Below, piece after piece: positions 25,752 to 33,968 of a DNA stretch of 44,502 bases (its first letter is position 1; every line of letters begins with the position of its first letter). The translations under genes were made by a program, and so were the position numbers. Source of the stretch: Pseudomonas sp. QTF5 (lineage in GTDB: Bacteria > Pseudomonadota > Gammaproteobacteria > Pseudomonadales > Pseudomonadaceae); assembly GCF_000512695.2 (NCBI RefSeq), contig NZ_AZRW02000025.1, positions 36,414-80,915 of the forward strand, in the 5' to 3' direction. The notes beneath the pieces were generated by a model. That model was not told where the DNA came from. It saw only the letters and a program-made list of their open reading frames with translations, and searched no databases.

Positions 25752-26502
25752 GCCGAGTTTGTATCAGCAGCAAGACACATTAACTCGCTACCTGCGCGAC
25801 CCCGACCAGTGTGCGCCACCTGCCAAGATGGACGTGGCACGGGCGCAAATTTATCGCGACCTGGTGCTTTCGAATCTGTCGTCGTTGCTCAGCGGCACAT
25901 TTCCGGTGCTGGTGAAGATTCTCGGCGATGATCATTGGCGTGCATTGGTGCGGATCTTCCTGCGGGACTACCGCGCTCAAACGCCGAAATTCGGCGAGAT
26001 CGCCCAGGAATTTGTCGAGTTTCTCGCCTCTGAGCCGTTGGCGTTGAGCGATGGAACGTGGCCGCCGTTCATGGTTGAGCTGGCGCATTACGAGTGGGTC
26101 GAAATGGCGCTGCAACAATCCGAAGCCGAGCCGTTGCCGGCCAGCGATGCCGCATTGCTGCTGGATCGACCGTTGCAGGGTTCGCCGCTGGCCTGGCCGT
26201 TGGCGTATGGTTGGCCGGTGCAGTTGGTGGGGCCTGATTACCGGCCGCAAGCGCAACCGGCTCAGCCGACGTTGCTGTTGGTTCGTCGGGCCGAGGACTG
26301 GAGTGTGCGCTTCTGCGAACTGAGCCCGTTGGCGTGGCGTTTGTTGCAGCGGATCGGGGAATTTCCTCAGCTCGATGGCCGAGCGCAGCTGGAAGGGTTG
26401 GCAGTGGAGGCGGAGATGGTTGGATCGCCGGAGTTTATCGACAGCGGATTGGCGTTATTGCGGCAGATGCACGGGGAAGGGGTAATTGGCATATTTGCCT
26501 GA
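25735..26502 (+). CDS. DUF2063 (BufC/HvfC-type) partner of MNIO
   Basis: A 255-residue protein that overlaps the MNIO gene. The N-terminal half matches DUF2063 (ARAQIYRDLVLSNLSSLLSG, TFPVLVKILGDDHWRALVRI and PPFMVELAHYEWVEMAL). This family binds the precursor leader and presents it to the MNIO enzyme. The C-terminal half is a variable beta-rich part. The start at 25735 (ATG-like codon read as Met) lies inside the MNIO frame, and a GTG 4 codons later (25745) is also possible. Both proteins look intact, so a precursor elsewhere in the genome is expected. Confidence 0.88.
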   Translation: MRTVDKPSLYQQQDTLTRYLRDPDQCAPPAKMDVARAQIYRDLVLSNLSSLLSGTFPVLVKILGDDHWRALVRIFLRDYRAQTPKFGEIAQEFVEFLASEPLALSDGTWPPFMVELAHYEWVEMALQQSEAEPLPASDAALLLDRPLQGSPLAWPLAYGWPVQLVGPDYRPQAQPAQPTLLLVRRAEDWSVRFCELSPLAWRLLQRIGEFPQLDGRAQLEGLAVEAEMVGSPEFIDSGLALLRQMHGEGVIGIFA

Positions 26503-26534
26503 CCGTACGCAATCCCCAAACACCACTACCCCAA

Positions 26535-26624
26535 TGTGGGAGCGGGCTTGCTCGCGAAGAGGCCAGTACATTCAATATTGATGTCGACTGATACTCCGCC
26601 TTCGCGAGCAAGCCCGCTCCCACA
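26535..26624. repeat. REP doublet with conserved spacer (REPIN)
   Basis: Arms at 26535-26559 and 26600-26624. The spacer, ending ATGTCGACTGATACTCCGC, is nearly the same as the one at 29698-29787, so the doublet was copied as a 90-bp unit. It lies between the convergent DUF2063 and histidine kinase genes. Confidence 0.9.
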
Positions 26625-26639
26625 TTGGATTTGTGGTGT

Positions 26640-27950
26640 TTATTGAGTCTTCGGCAACCTGAGCTCCGCACACAATCCACCGCCCTCGCGATTGCTCAAG
26701 GTCAGCGATCCGCCAATCGCTAGCGCTAACTGCTGCGCAATCGCCAACCCCAACCCGGTCCCCCCCGTACTGCGATTACGCGAATTCTCCACGCGGTAAA
26801 ACGGCTCCATCACCTGCGCCAATTGCTCTTCGGCAATCCCCGGCCCACGGTCCATCACCTTCACCGACAAGCTGCCATCAGCCTTCGTTTCCACCCACAT
26901 CTCTGCCGCGCCGGCGAATTTCAGCGCGTTGTCTATCAGGTTCACCAGCACCCGTCGCAAGGCATGCGGCCGGGTGTTAATCACTGCCGCGCTTTTGCCG
27001 TCGAGCAGCACGTCTTTGCCCATGTCCTGATAGTCGAACACCAGGCTGTCGAGGAACGAATCCAGATCGGTGCGGCGACTTTCCTCGGTGGCACCATGAA
27101 TGCTGCGGGCATAGGCCACGCCTTCGCGCACCAGATGTTCCATCTCGCTGAGGTCGTTCCACAGTTTGTCTTTCTCGCTGGAGTCGTCCATGAATTCGAC
27201 GCGCAGTTTCATGCGCGTAATCGGGGTTTGCAGGTCGTGGGAAATCGCCGCCAACAGTTGCATGCGTTCCTTGAGATAAGCCGCAATGCGCACCTGCATC
27301 GCGTTGAAAGCCCGGGCGGCGTAGGCGACTTCAGTCGGGCCTTTTTCATCCAGGTGCACGGCATGGGTGTTGGGGTCGAGGGTTTCCACCGCTTGGGCGA
27401 GGCGGGTGAGTGGGCGGATGGCAATTCTCACCGCGAGCCAGGTGCAGGCAATCATCAGTGCCAGTTGCCCCAGCAATACCGCCGGTAACCACGGCGACAA
27501 CGGCACCATTTTAGGCCGCACATCGACGGTGACGGGGCTGCCGTCCTTTAGCTTCAAGTGGGCCTGAAAGTGTTTTTTCGGGCCTGGGATGTCGGTAAAG
27601 GTCAGCGGGTATTCATGGCCGATGGCGTCCTGAATCGAGGTCGCTGCAATCGGCACATCGCTGGGCGCCATGGGCGTGCCCGGCGAACCTTGATTCAACA
27701 GATAGCCATAGTTGGCGCGTTCCAGACGCTGCAGCCAGTTCGCGCGCTCGTCAGCGGGCAAGCGGTCGAGGATGGCGAGGGAGGTCGAGACATCGGTTTC
27801 CAGATTGCCCAGCATGGTGTTTTTCGCACTTTGGTAACGCTCGTAGTACTGCGCGCCAAAGGACAGCGCCTGGGCGAGGATCAGGCCAATCAGGAAAATC
27901 AGCGACAGCCGCGAGGCCAGCGTACGAGGCCAGTGCAGCGCAAGATTCAT
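26640..27950 (-). CDS. Membrane sensor histidine kinase
   Basis: A 436-residue two-component sensor. TM1 at residues about 13-33, a periplasmic domain of about 120 residues, TM2 at about 152-178, HAMP up to about 230, HisKA with phospho-accepting His238 (AAISHDLQTPITRMKL), then the ATPase domain with N box VLVNLIDNALKFA, G1 DRGPGIAEEQ and G2 GGTGLGLAIAQQ. ATG 27950 overlaps the regulator stop as ATGA. The periplasmic signal is unknown. The divergent thiol-redox genes suggest an envelope or metal/oxidative signal. Confidence 0.92.
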   Translation of the reverse strand: MNLALHWPRTLASRLSLIFLIGLILAQALSFGAQYYERYQSAKNTMLGNLETDVSTSLAILDRLPADERANWLQRLERANYGYLLNQGSPGTPMAPSDVPIAATSIQDAIGHEYPLTFTDIPGPKKHFQAHLKLKDGSPVTVDVRPKMVPLSPWLPAVLLGQLALMIACTWLAVRIAIRPLTRLAQAVETLDPNTHAVHLDEKGPTEVAYAARAFNAMQVRIAAYLKERMQLLAAISHDLQTPITRMKLRVEFMDDSSEKDKLWNDLSEMEHLVREGVAYARSIHGATEESRRTDLDSFLDSLVFDYQDMGKDVLLDGKSAAVINTRPHALRRVLVNLIDNALKFAGAAEMWVETKADGSLSVKVMDRGPGIAEEQLAQVMEPFYRVENSRNRSTGGTGLGLAIAQQLALAIGGSLTLSNREGGGLCAELRLPKTQ

Positions 27951-28687
27951 GACGGCGCACCGAGCACTTCCACCGGCAGGGAAAACACATAGCCTTCACT
28001 GCGTACGGTCTTGATGTAGGCCGGTTCCCGGGCATCGTCGAGCAGGCGCTGACGCAAGCGGCTCACTAGCAAATCGATGGAACGGTCGAACAGATCGGCA
28101 TCGCGGCCTTGAGTCAGGTTGAGCAATTGGTCGCGATTGAGTACCCGCTGAGGGTGATCGAGGAACACCCGCAGCAGGCGATATTCCGCGCCGCTGAGGG
28201 CGACCATGGTGCCGTCCTCATCCAGCAGATGTCGGGCCGAGGTGTCCAGGCGCCAGCGACCGAATGCCAGCAAGCGACCGCTTTCGGTAATCACCAGATT
28301 CGGCGGCAGCATCCGCGTGCGTCGCAGCACGGCGTTGATGCGGGCGAGCAATTCACGGGCGGCGAACGGTTTGACCAGGTAATCGTCCGCGCCCATTTCC
28401 AGGCCGATGATGCGGTCGGTTTCATCGTTGCGTGCGGTGAGCATCAGCACCGGAGTGGCCTTGTGTTTGCCGGCACGCAGCTCGCGGCAGAGCACCAGGC
28501 CATCGTCGCCCGGCATCATGATGTCGAGCACGATCAGGTCCACCGGCGTGGTCTCGAGGAAGGCGCGCATCGCCCGTCCATCCGCCACGACGTTGGTGCG
28601 CAGACCGTTCTTCTTCAGGTAGTTGCCTACCAGTTCCCGGATCTCGCGGTCATCGTCCACGATGAGAATGTGATCGACGTGTTCCAT
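27947..28687 (-). CDS. OmpR-family response regulator
   Basis: A 246-residue regulator. Receiver with the acidic pocket DDD at 11-13, phosphorylated Asp55 (LIVLDIMMPG) and Lys in DDYLVKPF; C-terminal winged helix with LSGAEYRLLRVFLDHPQRVL and RSIDLLVSRLRQRL. ATG 28687 is chosen; the longer frame has no support and reads through the operator. The gene is first in the operon and reads away from DUF2790. The repeated element at 28757 and 28962 is a good candidate for its binding site. Confidence 0.93.
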   Translation of the reverse strand: MEHVDHILIVDDDREIRELVGNYLKKNGLRTNVVADGRAMRAFLETTPVDLIVLDIMMPGDDGLVLCRELRAGKHKATPVLMLTARNDETDRIIGLEMGADDYLVKPFAARELLARINAVLRRTRMLPPNLVITESGRLLAFGRWRLDTSARHLLDEDGTMVALSGAEYRLLRVFLDHPQRVLNRDQLLNLTQGRDADLFDRSIDLLVSRLRQRLLDDAREPAYIKTVRSEGYVFSLPVEVLGAPS

Positions 28688-28756
28688 GGTGACCAAACCT
28701 CTTGAATGGGAGTTGCCGCGCAGTCTATCGAGCCTTGGCCCGTTTGCCTGCCGCCG

Positions 28757-28794
28757 TTTGTATTGCAGTGTATCTGGCGTATCGGCGGATACAC
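28757..28794. promoter_or_regulatory. Operator-like element, copy 1 (upstream of the response regulator)
   Basis: TGTAT (28759), then GTGTATC (28768-28774), then GATACAC (28788-28794). The last two form a perfect 7-bp inverted repeat. The spacing is 9 bases and then 20 bases between element starts, as in tandem OmpR-type sites. It is about 70 bp upstream of the response regulator start. Confidence 0.6.
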
Positions 28795-28829
28795 GGGGAC
28801 GCAAAAAACAGTCCAGTCACGCCTACCTT

Positions 28830-28912
28830 TGTGGCGAGCGAGCTTGCTCGCGCTGGGCTGGGTAGCGGCCCCAAAAAACTGCACTCAAGCGGGAGCAAGC
28901 TCCCTCGCCACA
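28830..28912. repeat. REP doublet, GTGGCGAGCGAGCTTGCTC class
   Basis: An arm at about 28830-28874 with inverted partner at about 28887-28912, lying between the two operator copies. It separates the two divergent promoters. Confidence 0.8.
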
Positions 28913-28959
28913 GGTTTCTCACCGACTCGAGACTCTCTAAAGTTTGCGATTTCGGGCGT

Positions 28960-28998
28960 TTTGTATCGCTGTGTATCGCAGGCCGGCGCGGATACATA
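28960..28998. promoter_or_regulatory. Operator-like element, copy 2 (upstream of DUF2790)
   Basis: TGTAT (28962), GTGTATC (28971-28977) and GATACAT (28991-28997). The geometry (9 and 20 bases) is identical to copy 1, and the shared order strongly suggests one protein binding both. It is about 130 bp upstream of the DUF2790 start. Confidence 0.6.
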
Positions 28999-29127
28999 GC
29001 GATTTACCCGCGCCTGTTCTGGACACAGACGAGATACCTCACGGGTTTCAAATAGGTTCCATCGAGGCAAACCCAACCGCCTCGGCTCAATCAACGATTG
29101 ACCTATTGAAGCATTGAGGAAACCACC

Positions 29128-29391
29128 ATGAACACCAAAGCCGTCTACACCGCCTGCCTGTTTGCCGCCCTGAACATCTGCACCTTGTCGGCCCGGGCCG
29201 AAGCCGATGTAACCCCCCAAACCTACACCTACGGCACGCACCTGGACATCCAGAAAGTGCTGTCGATGAAACAGGACGCCACACCTGCCTGCGGGATTGT
29301 GAATGCCCGAATGACCTATCTGGATTCCCAAGGCAAAACCCGGGTTCTGGATTACAGCAAATTCGCTGACGGCTGTAACGAAGGCAGCTGA
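29128..29391 (+). CDS. DUF2790 small secreted protein
   Basis: An 87-residue protein with a signal peptide (about 24 residues, ending SARAEA). The mature part is a typical DUF2790 domain: YTYGTHLDIQKVLSMKQD, ACGIVNARMTYLDSQGKTRV and LDYSKFADGC with two conserved Cys. Such proteins are small, periplasmic and common in pseudomonads, often controlled by two-component systems that respond to copper or other stress; their role is unsettled. It is probably the first target of the divergent system. Confidence 0.9.
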   Translation: MNTKAVYTACLFAALNICTLSARAEADVTPQTYTYGTHLDIQKVLSMKQDATPACGIVNARMTYLDSQGKTRVLDYSKFADGCNEGS

Positions 29392-29439
29392 ATCCTTCGA
29401 CTACCCATTGCCCATCCCCTTTGAAACAGGAAGAACATC

Positions 29440-29661
29440 ATGAACAACGTCACCCGCTTTTTGACCGCCATCGTTTTCTCCGTAGCGGGCGCCGCCGCCC
29501 ATGCCAACGCTGCGGTTGAACAAAATACCTGTGGCAGCAGCACCTGCTTCCAACTGACTCCGCTGCTGACTGAGGATGGTTCTAGCCGCACGCCACAAGG
29601 GCAACTGGTTGCAGAGAATGGCTACAGCCGGACGCCGCAGGGCCAGCAGCTGGAGTCCTGA
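29440..29661 (+). CDS. Small secreted Cys peptide with SRTPQGQ repeats
   Basis: A 73-residue protein with a signal peptide (about 27 residues, up to AHANA). The mature peptide of about 45 residues has a Cys-X4-Cys pair (TCGSSTCF) and two copies of SRTPQGQ separated by 10 residues (EDGSSRTPQGQ and ENGYSRTPQGQ). I recognise no named family. It sits 48 bp after DUF2790 and 171 bp before the DipZ-like gene. The Cys pair and the thiol-oxidoreductase neighbour suggest an exported redox or metal-binding peptide; this is inference. Confidence 0.75.
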   Translation: MNNVTRFLTAIVFSVAGAAAHANAAVEQNTCGSSTCFQLTPLLTEDGSSRTPQGQLVAENGYSRTPQGQQLES

Positions 29662-29697
29662 AGACAGGCCCAGTTCTGTCAATTCCCGCCGTTCCAG

Positions 29698-29787
29698 TGT
29701 GGGAGCGGGCTTGCTCGCGAAGAGGCCAGTGCATTCAACATTGATGTCGACTGACACTCCGCCTTCGCGAGCAAGCCCGCTCCCACA
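29698..29787. repeat. REP doublet with conserved spacer (REPIN)
   Basis: Arms at 29698-29722 and 29763-29787 with a spacer almost identical to the unit at 26535. It interrupts the run between the small peptide and the DipZ-like gene. Confidence 0.9.
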
Positions 29788-29832
29788 TGGGAACTGCGGT
29801 GTATCGCCCTTCACATTCTCAAGGTGATCTCC

Positions 29833-31053
29833 ATGTTCCTCATCGCATTCCTGGGCGGTATTTTGACCGTCCTCAGCCCCTGCATCCTGCCGGTCGTGCC
29901 GTTTCTGTTTGCCGGGGCCAAACGCACGCGTTCTTCGATCCTGCTCACCCTCGGCGGCATGGCCCTGACCTTCGCTCTGATCTCCAGCCTGGCCGTGGTC
30001 AGCAGCGATTGGGTGATACAGGCTAACAACACCGGTCGCCATGTGGCGCTGATCGTGATGGTGCTGTTTGCCCTGTCGCTGATCTCCGCCCGCATCGGTG
30101 GCTGGCTGGCGCGCCCGTTGGTATTGCTGGGCAATCGCCTCGATCCCAACACTCGCAAAATGTCTGGCCCGTTAGGCTCGGTGATGATCGGGGTCGCCAC
30201 GGGTCTGCTCTGGGCGCCATGTGCCGGGCCGATCCTGGGGGTGATTCTCACCGGCGCCATGCTTCAAGGTGCCAATGCGCAGACCAGTCTGTTGCTGGTG
30301 GCGTACGGCCTGGGCAGCGCGTTGTCCCTGGGCACTTTGATCTTCGCCGGTCGCGGCCTGGTCAATCGCTTGAAGCCGTCGATTCCGCTCACTGGTTGGC
30401 TGCGGCGCGGTACGGGTGCTGCGGTGTTGGTCGCCGCAGCGGTCATTTCCACTGGCGCCGACAACAAGTTGCTCGCCAGCACCTCATCCGAAGGCATCAC
30501 CACGGTTGAACAGCACGTGCTGGAAACCGTACCGAAAGTGGTCGATTACTTCGTCAGCAAGGTCAAGGCGGACTCGACCATGAACGCGGCCAAAGGCGCG
30601 ATGCCGTCACTCTCCGGCGCGGTCGAATGGCTCAACTCGCCAGCGCTGAACAACGATTCCCTGCGCGGCAAAGTGGTGCTGGTGGACTTCTGGACGTACG
30701 ACTGCATCAACTGCCAGCACACCTTGCCCTACGTGAAAGACTGGGCGAAGAAATATGAGAAGGACGGCTTGGTCGTGATCGGCGTGCACACCCCCGAGTA
30801 CGGTTACGAACGCATCATCGACAACGTCCGCGATCAGGTGAAAAAACTCGGTATCACCTACCCGGTGGCGATCGACAACAACTATGCGATCTGGCGCGCT
30901 TTCGACAATCAGTACTGGCCCGCGCACTACCTGATCGATGCCAAGGGGCAGGTGCGTTACACCCATTTTGGCGAGGGCCGGTACGAAACTCAGGAACAGA
31001 TGATTCGGCAGCTGCTGGAAGAGGCCAAAACGGCTAATGCCAGCTTTTCGTAG
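29833..31053 (+). CDS. DipZ-like fusion: CcdA membrane domain plus thioredoxin-like domain
   Basis: A 406-residue inner-membrane protein. N-terminal CcdA/DsbD-beta part of six membrane segments with the paired Cys: Cys17 (LTVLSPCILPVVPFLF) and Cys130 (GLLWAPCAGPILG). C-terminal periplasmic thioredoxin/redoxin domain (from about residue 255) with WTYDCINCQHTLPY (Cys291, Cys294). This moves electrons from the cytosol to the periplasm to reduce disulfides. ATG 29833 follows AAGGTGAT. It lies after the DUF2790 and Cys-peptide genes and may be controlled by the same two-component system. Confidence 0.92.
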   Translation: MFLIAFLGGILTVLSPCILPVVPFLFAGAKRTRSSILLTLGGMALTFALISSLAVVSSDWVIQANNTGRHVALIVMVLFALSLISARIGGWLARPLVLLGNRLDPNTRKMSGPLGSVMIGVATGLLWAPCAGPILGVILTGAMLQGANAQTSLLLVAYGLGSALSLGTLIFAGRGLVNRLKPSIPLTGWLRRGTGAAVLVAAAVISTGADNKLLASTSSEGITTVEQHVLETVPKVVDYFVSKVKADSTMNAAKGAMPSLSGAVEWLNSPALNNDSLRGKVVLVDFWTYDCINCQHTLPYVKDWAKKYEKDGLVVIGVHTPEYGYERIIDNVRDQVKKLGITYPVAIDNNYAIWRAFDNQYWPAHYLIDAKGQVRYTHFGEGRYETQEQMIRQLLEEAKTANASFS

Positions 31054-31131
31054 GAGCCAGCGGTGCGGCGATCCGACTTGCCGGTGAAGGCATTCTTAAG
31101 GGCGCCTTCGCCGGCAAGCCGGGCTCCTACA
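31050..31131. repeat. REP doublet (GTAGGAGCCAGC class)
   Basis: The arm GTAGGAGCCAGCGGTGCGGC begins at about 31050 and its inverted partner, GCCGGCAAGCCGGGCTCCTA, ends at about 31131. It starts at the DipZ stop codon and is a probable terminator. Confidence 0.75.
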
Positions 31132-31343
31132 TTGGCCAAAGCACCTGCCGCGTCACCGATTTTCGGCGAAGCAAGCCAACCTGTTATGGCGGCGTTACAG
31201 ATGGACGACCATGCATCGGAGAATGCCATATTTCGTGAATTCTCCGGACGATCGGCAGGACGCCGGCGTATCCGGGAGCGATAGTTTGTGGACGACGGGA
31301 TCATTGCCGACCCTGTCATCACCCTCAAGAAAAGGACGTTGCC

Positions 31344-31616
31344 ATGCCTAAATTCATTATTGAGCGCGAGCTTCCGGGCGCCGGCGCACTGCCGCAACAG
31401 GAACTCAAAGCGATCTCGCAAAAGTCCTGCGATGTGTTGCGCGAGATGGGTCCAGAGGTGCAATGGCTGGAGAGTTACATCACTGGCGACAAGATTTACT
31501 GCGTGTACATCGCGCCGAACGAGGGACTGATCAGGGAGCACGCCAAAAAGGGTGAATTTCCCATCAACAGCGTTTCCCGGGTCATGAACATCATCGATCC
31601 CACCACGGCGGAGTAA
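31344..31616 (+). CDS. DUF4242 domain protein
   Basis: A 90-residue cytosolic protein matching DUF4242 across its length: MPKFIIERELPGAGALP, KAISQKSCDVLREMGPEVQW, ITGDKIYCVYIAPNEGLIRE and HAKKGEFPINSV. The family is a small ferredoxin-like fold, sometimes with conserved His/Glu that may bind metal. ATG 31344 has AGGA upstream. It is 36 bp before the methyltransferase gene, so probably co-transcribed with it. Its function is unknown. Confidence 0.85.
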   Translation: MPKFIIERELPGAGALPQQELKAISQKSCDVLREMGPEVQWLESYITGDKIYCVYIAPNEGLIREHAKKGEFPINSVSRVMNIIDPTTAE

Positions 31617-31652
31617 GCCGGGACGTGTTCCACCCGCAACGGAGCAGACTCC

Positions 31653-32465
31653 ATGAGTACACCCATTGACCTCACTGCCCTGAAGAACCGTCAAATGGCC
31701 ACGTGGGCCAGCGGCGACTACGCCGTGATCGGCACCACCTTACAGATCGTCGGCGAACAACTGGCCGAAGCCTGCGACTTGCTCTGTGATGAGCAGGTGC
31801 TGGACGTCGCCGCCGGCAACGGTAATGCAACGCTCGCCGCTGCGCGCCGGGGCTGCAAGGTCACGTCCACCGACTACGTGGCCAAGCTGCTTGAACGCGG
31901 CGAAGATCGCACACGGGCGGAACACCTGGACGTGACCTTTCAGGTGGCCGATGCCGAGGACTTGCCGTTCGAGGACGCCAGTTTCGATGCCGTGCTTTCA
32001 ACCTTTGGCGTGATGTTTACGCCGGATCAGCCCAAGGCTGCAGCGGAACTGGCGCGTGTGTGCCGTCCTGGCGGGCGGATCGGCCTTGCCAACTGGACGC
32101 CTGAAGGCTACATCGGCCAGGTGTTCAAGACCCTGGGCCGCCACATGCCGCCACCGCCGGGAGCGCAACCACCTTCGAACTGGGGCACCGAAGCCTGGCT
32201 AAACTCGCACTTCGACCAGCGCGACTTCCAGCTCCAGGTGACACGGCGGTTGTTCAACTTCCGTTATCGCTCGGCCGCGCACTGGATCGACACCTTCCGT
32301 ACCTGGTATGGGCCGGTTCACAAGGCCTTTGCGACCCTACCACCCGAAGCGGGCACCGCCCTGGAAAACGACCTGACTGAACTGCTGAATCGCCTGAACC
32401 GAGCGGGGGAACGGTCGTTGGTGGTGCCAAGTGAATACCTGGAGGTGGTGATTACACGGCGTTGA
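31653..32465 (+). CDS. Class I SAM-dependent methyltransferase (UbiE-like)
   Basis: A 270-residue enzyme. Its SAM site is VLDVAAGNGNATLAAARRGC, with DVTFQVADAEDLPFEDASFD and LARVCRPGGRIGLANWTPEG as the usual later motifs. The C-terminal part (PPPPGAQPPSNWGTEAWL and later) suits a small-molecule methyltransferase. ATG 31653 has GGAG. The substrate is unknown. A REP doublet follows the stop. Confidence 0.87.
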   Translation: MSTPIDLTALKNRQMATWASGDYAVIGTTLQIVGEQLAEACDLLCDEQVLDVAAGNGNATLAAARRGCKVTSTDYVAKLLERGEDRTRAEHLDVTFQVADAEDLPFEDASFDAVLSTFGVMFTPDQPKAAAELARVCRPGGRIGLANWTPEGYIGQVFKTLGRHMPPPPGAQPPSNWGTEAWLNSHFDQRDFQLQVTRRLFNFRYRSAAHWIDTFRTWYGPVHKAFATLPPEAGTALENDLTELLNRLNRAGERSLVVPSEYLEVVITRR

Positions 32466-32484
32466 AACGACAACACAAATCCCC

Positions 32485-32574
32485 TGTGGGAGCGGGCTTG
32501 CTCGCGAAGGCGGACATTCAGTCAACATCGCTGTTGAATGTAAGGTCCTCTTCGCGAGCAAGCCCGCTCCCACA
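32485..32574. repeat. REP doublet (REPIN)
   Basis: Arms at 32485-32509 and 32550-32574 of the GGAGCGGGCTTGCTCGCG class, between two convergent genes. Confidence 0.88.
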
Positions 32575-32605
32575 GGGGTAGGTGCAGACTATCTGACCAG
32601 CCCGA

Positions 32606-33532
32606 TCACTCATCCAGCCGCTCGGTGTACACCACCCACACACTGCACGGCATTTTGTACAGCAGATGCTCCACCGTGCTGCCGATCAACCGGCCCATGC
32701 CGCGATGGCCGACCCGGCCCATGACAATCACGTCGACGTCATAGGTATCGGCGTAGCGGGTCAGCACTTTGGTGGGGCTGCCCATGATCATGTGCCGTTG
32801 CTCCGGCGCGATGCCGTTGCGCGCGGCCAACTCATTGAAGGCATCCTCCTGGAAGTCGAACAGGGTCTTGGCCTTGTCCGAAGCGAAAAATGCCGAACCG
32901 TTCTCGAAGCTGAACTCGTCCGAGCTGATCGACGAAAGGTCATAGGCGTAGACCACGTCGAGCTCGGCATTGCAGGCGCTCGCCAGTTTTGACGCTTCGT
33001 GCAGAATCCGGTCATTGAAGCTTTTGTAATGATCATCACGATGGAACGGATCGACCGCCGCAACGATCTTGCGCGGCAACGCATGAATGGCATGGCTGAC
33101 GAAGTGCAGCGGCACCGGGCATTCGCGCAGCAAATGCACGTCGATGGGAGTAAACACCAGCCGCGACAGCCGTGATTGATGTTCCAGCGCCTTGATCAGC
33201 ACGTCCATCGGCTGCTCTTTGAGGTGAGTCAGGATTTCTTCCAGCGGATGTTCGACCCAAGTCACCTCTGTGGTGACATGCACACCGATCTTGCGCAGGG
33301 GGCGGGCCTGTTCCTCAAGCCACTGGCGGTGGCGCTCGACGTACCCCAGACGCATCTGTTCCAGGGCCTTTTCGTTGACCAAGCCGGCGGTCGCCAGACC
33401 CTCCAGATAGTCGAAAGCCACGATGTGCAAGGCCGCATCCTCGGCCTTGGCCAGCGCCGCGGCACGGTCGAAGGCGGGGCTGTGTTCCATCAGGGGCGAG
33501 GCGACCAGCATGAAACGTGCTTGACCAGACAT
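32606..33532 (-). CDS. Tandem universal stress protein (UspA/UspE type)
   Basis: A 308-residue protein with two Usp domains. The first runs to about residue 145 and starts FMLVASPLMEHSPAFDRAAA. The second has VAAVDPFHRDDHYK and ends with the nucleotide loop VIVMGRVGHRGMGRLIGSTV and EHLLYKMPCSVWVV. ATG 33532 is preceded by GGGAGG. Such proteins are cytosolic, bind ATP-like nucleotides and are induced in stationary or low-oxygen stress. It is a single gene with REP doublets on its downstream side. Confidence 0.9.
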   Translation of the reverse strand: MSGQARFMLVASPLMEHSPAFDRAAALAKAEDAALHIVAFDYLEGLATAGLVNEKALEQMRLGYVERHRQWLEEQARPLRKIGVHVTTEVTWVEHPLEEILTHLKEQPMDVLIKALEHQSRLSRLVFTPIDVHLLRECPVPLHFVSHAIHALPRKIVAAVDPFHRDDHYKSFNDRILHEASKLASACNAELDVVYAYDLSSISSDEFSFENGSAFFASDKAKTLFDFQEDAFNELAARNGIAPEQRHMIMGSPTKVLTRYADTYDVDVIVMGRVGHRGMGRLIGSTVEHLLYKMPCSVWVVYTERLDE

Positions 33533-33968
33533 GACAAACCTCCCGTGGGTAAACGAGCAGACGACGGTCCCCCTGGGGCTGCGATGGGAGAGCGCCTGTG
33601 CGCCCGACGTGTGGTCATTCGATAGCCATTCAATCCTCTAAGTATTGACCATGATCAATCGCTCGTCCGCAAGCGCATCAGCGGGATGGGGTGATCGCTA
33701 TCGCGAGCAGGCTCGCTCCCACAATGGTTCTGAGGTGTGCATGCGATGGGTGTTACGCCGACGTTCTAATGTGGGAGCGGGCTTGCCCGCGATGGCGGTG
33801 TATCAGTCAACATGGATGTTTAACGGACTGGCCTCTTCGCGGGCAAGCCCGCTCCCACAGGGGATCTGCGTTCTGATGTGGAGCGAGCCTGCTCGCGGTG
33901 GCGACCTTCCACTAGATGAAGATGATCTGACCCACCGCAAGCCAATGCCCACCGGAATAGAAGCGGCC
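33533..33968. other. Intergenic stretch filled by a REP cluster
   Basis: These 436 bases lie between the Usp start and the GNAT stop. They hold the promoter of the Usp gene and the cluster of REP arms at 33697-33900. No gene is seen. Confidence 0.6.
33697..33900. repeat. REP cluster, left copy flanking the second island
   Basis: Four REP arms, at 33697-33723, 33770-33795, 33835-33859 and 33877-33900. The stretch between the first and third arm, including the ATGCGATGGGTGTTACGCCG linker, matches the cluster at 37198-37361 in the same orientation with a few differences. Confidence 0.88.

Larger units (their letters stand above)
28688..29127. other. Divergent control region with REP pair and two operator-like elements
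   Basis: The 440-bp region between the response regulator and the DUF2790 gene contains the two operator-like copies and, between them, a REP doublet. I see no gene here. Confidence 0.6.

Noticed and set aside
13371..33900. CRISPR array
   Set aside because: The repeated units are palindromic REP arms scattered in different intergenic gaps, not regularly spaced repeats with unique spacers.
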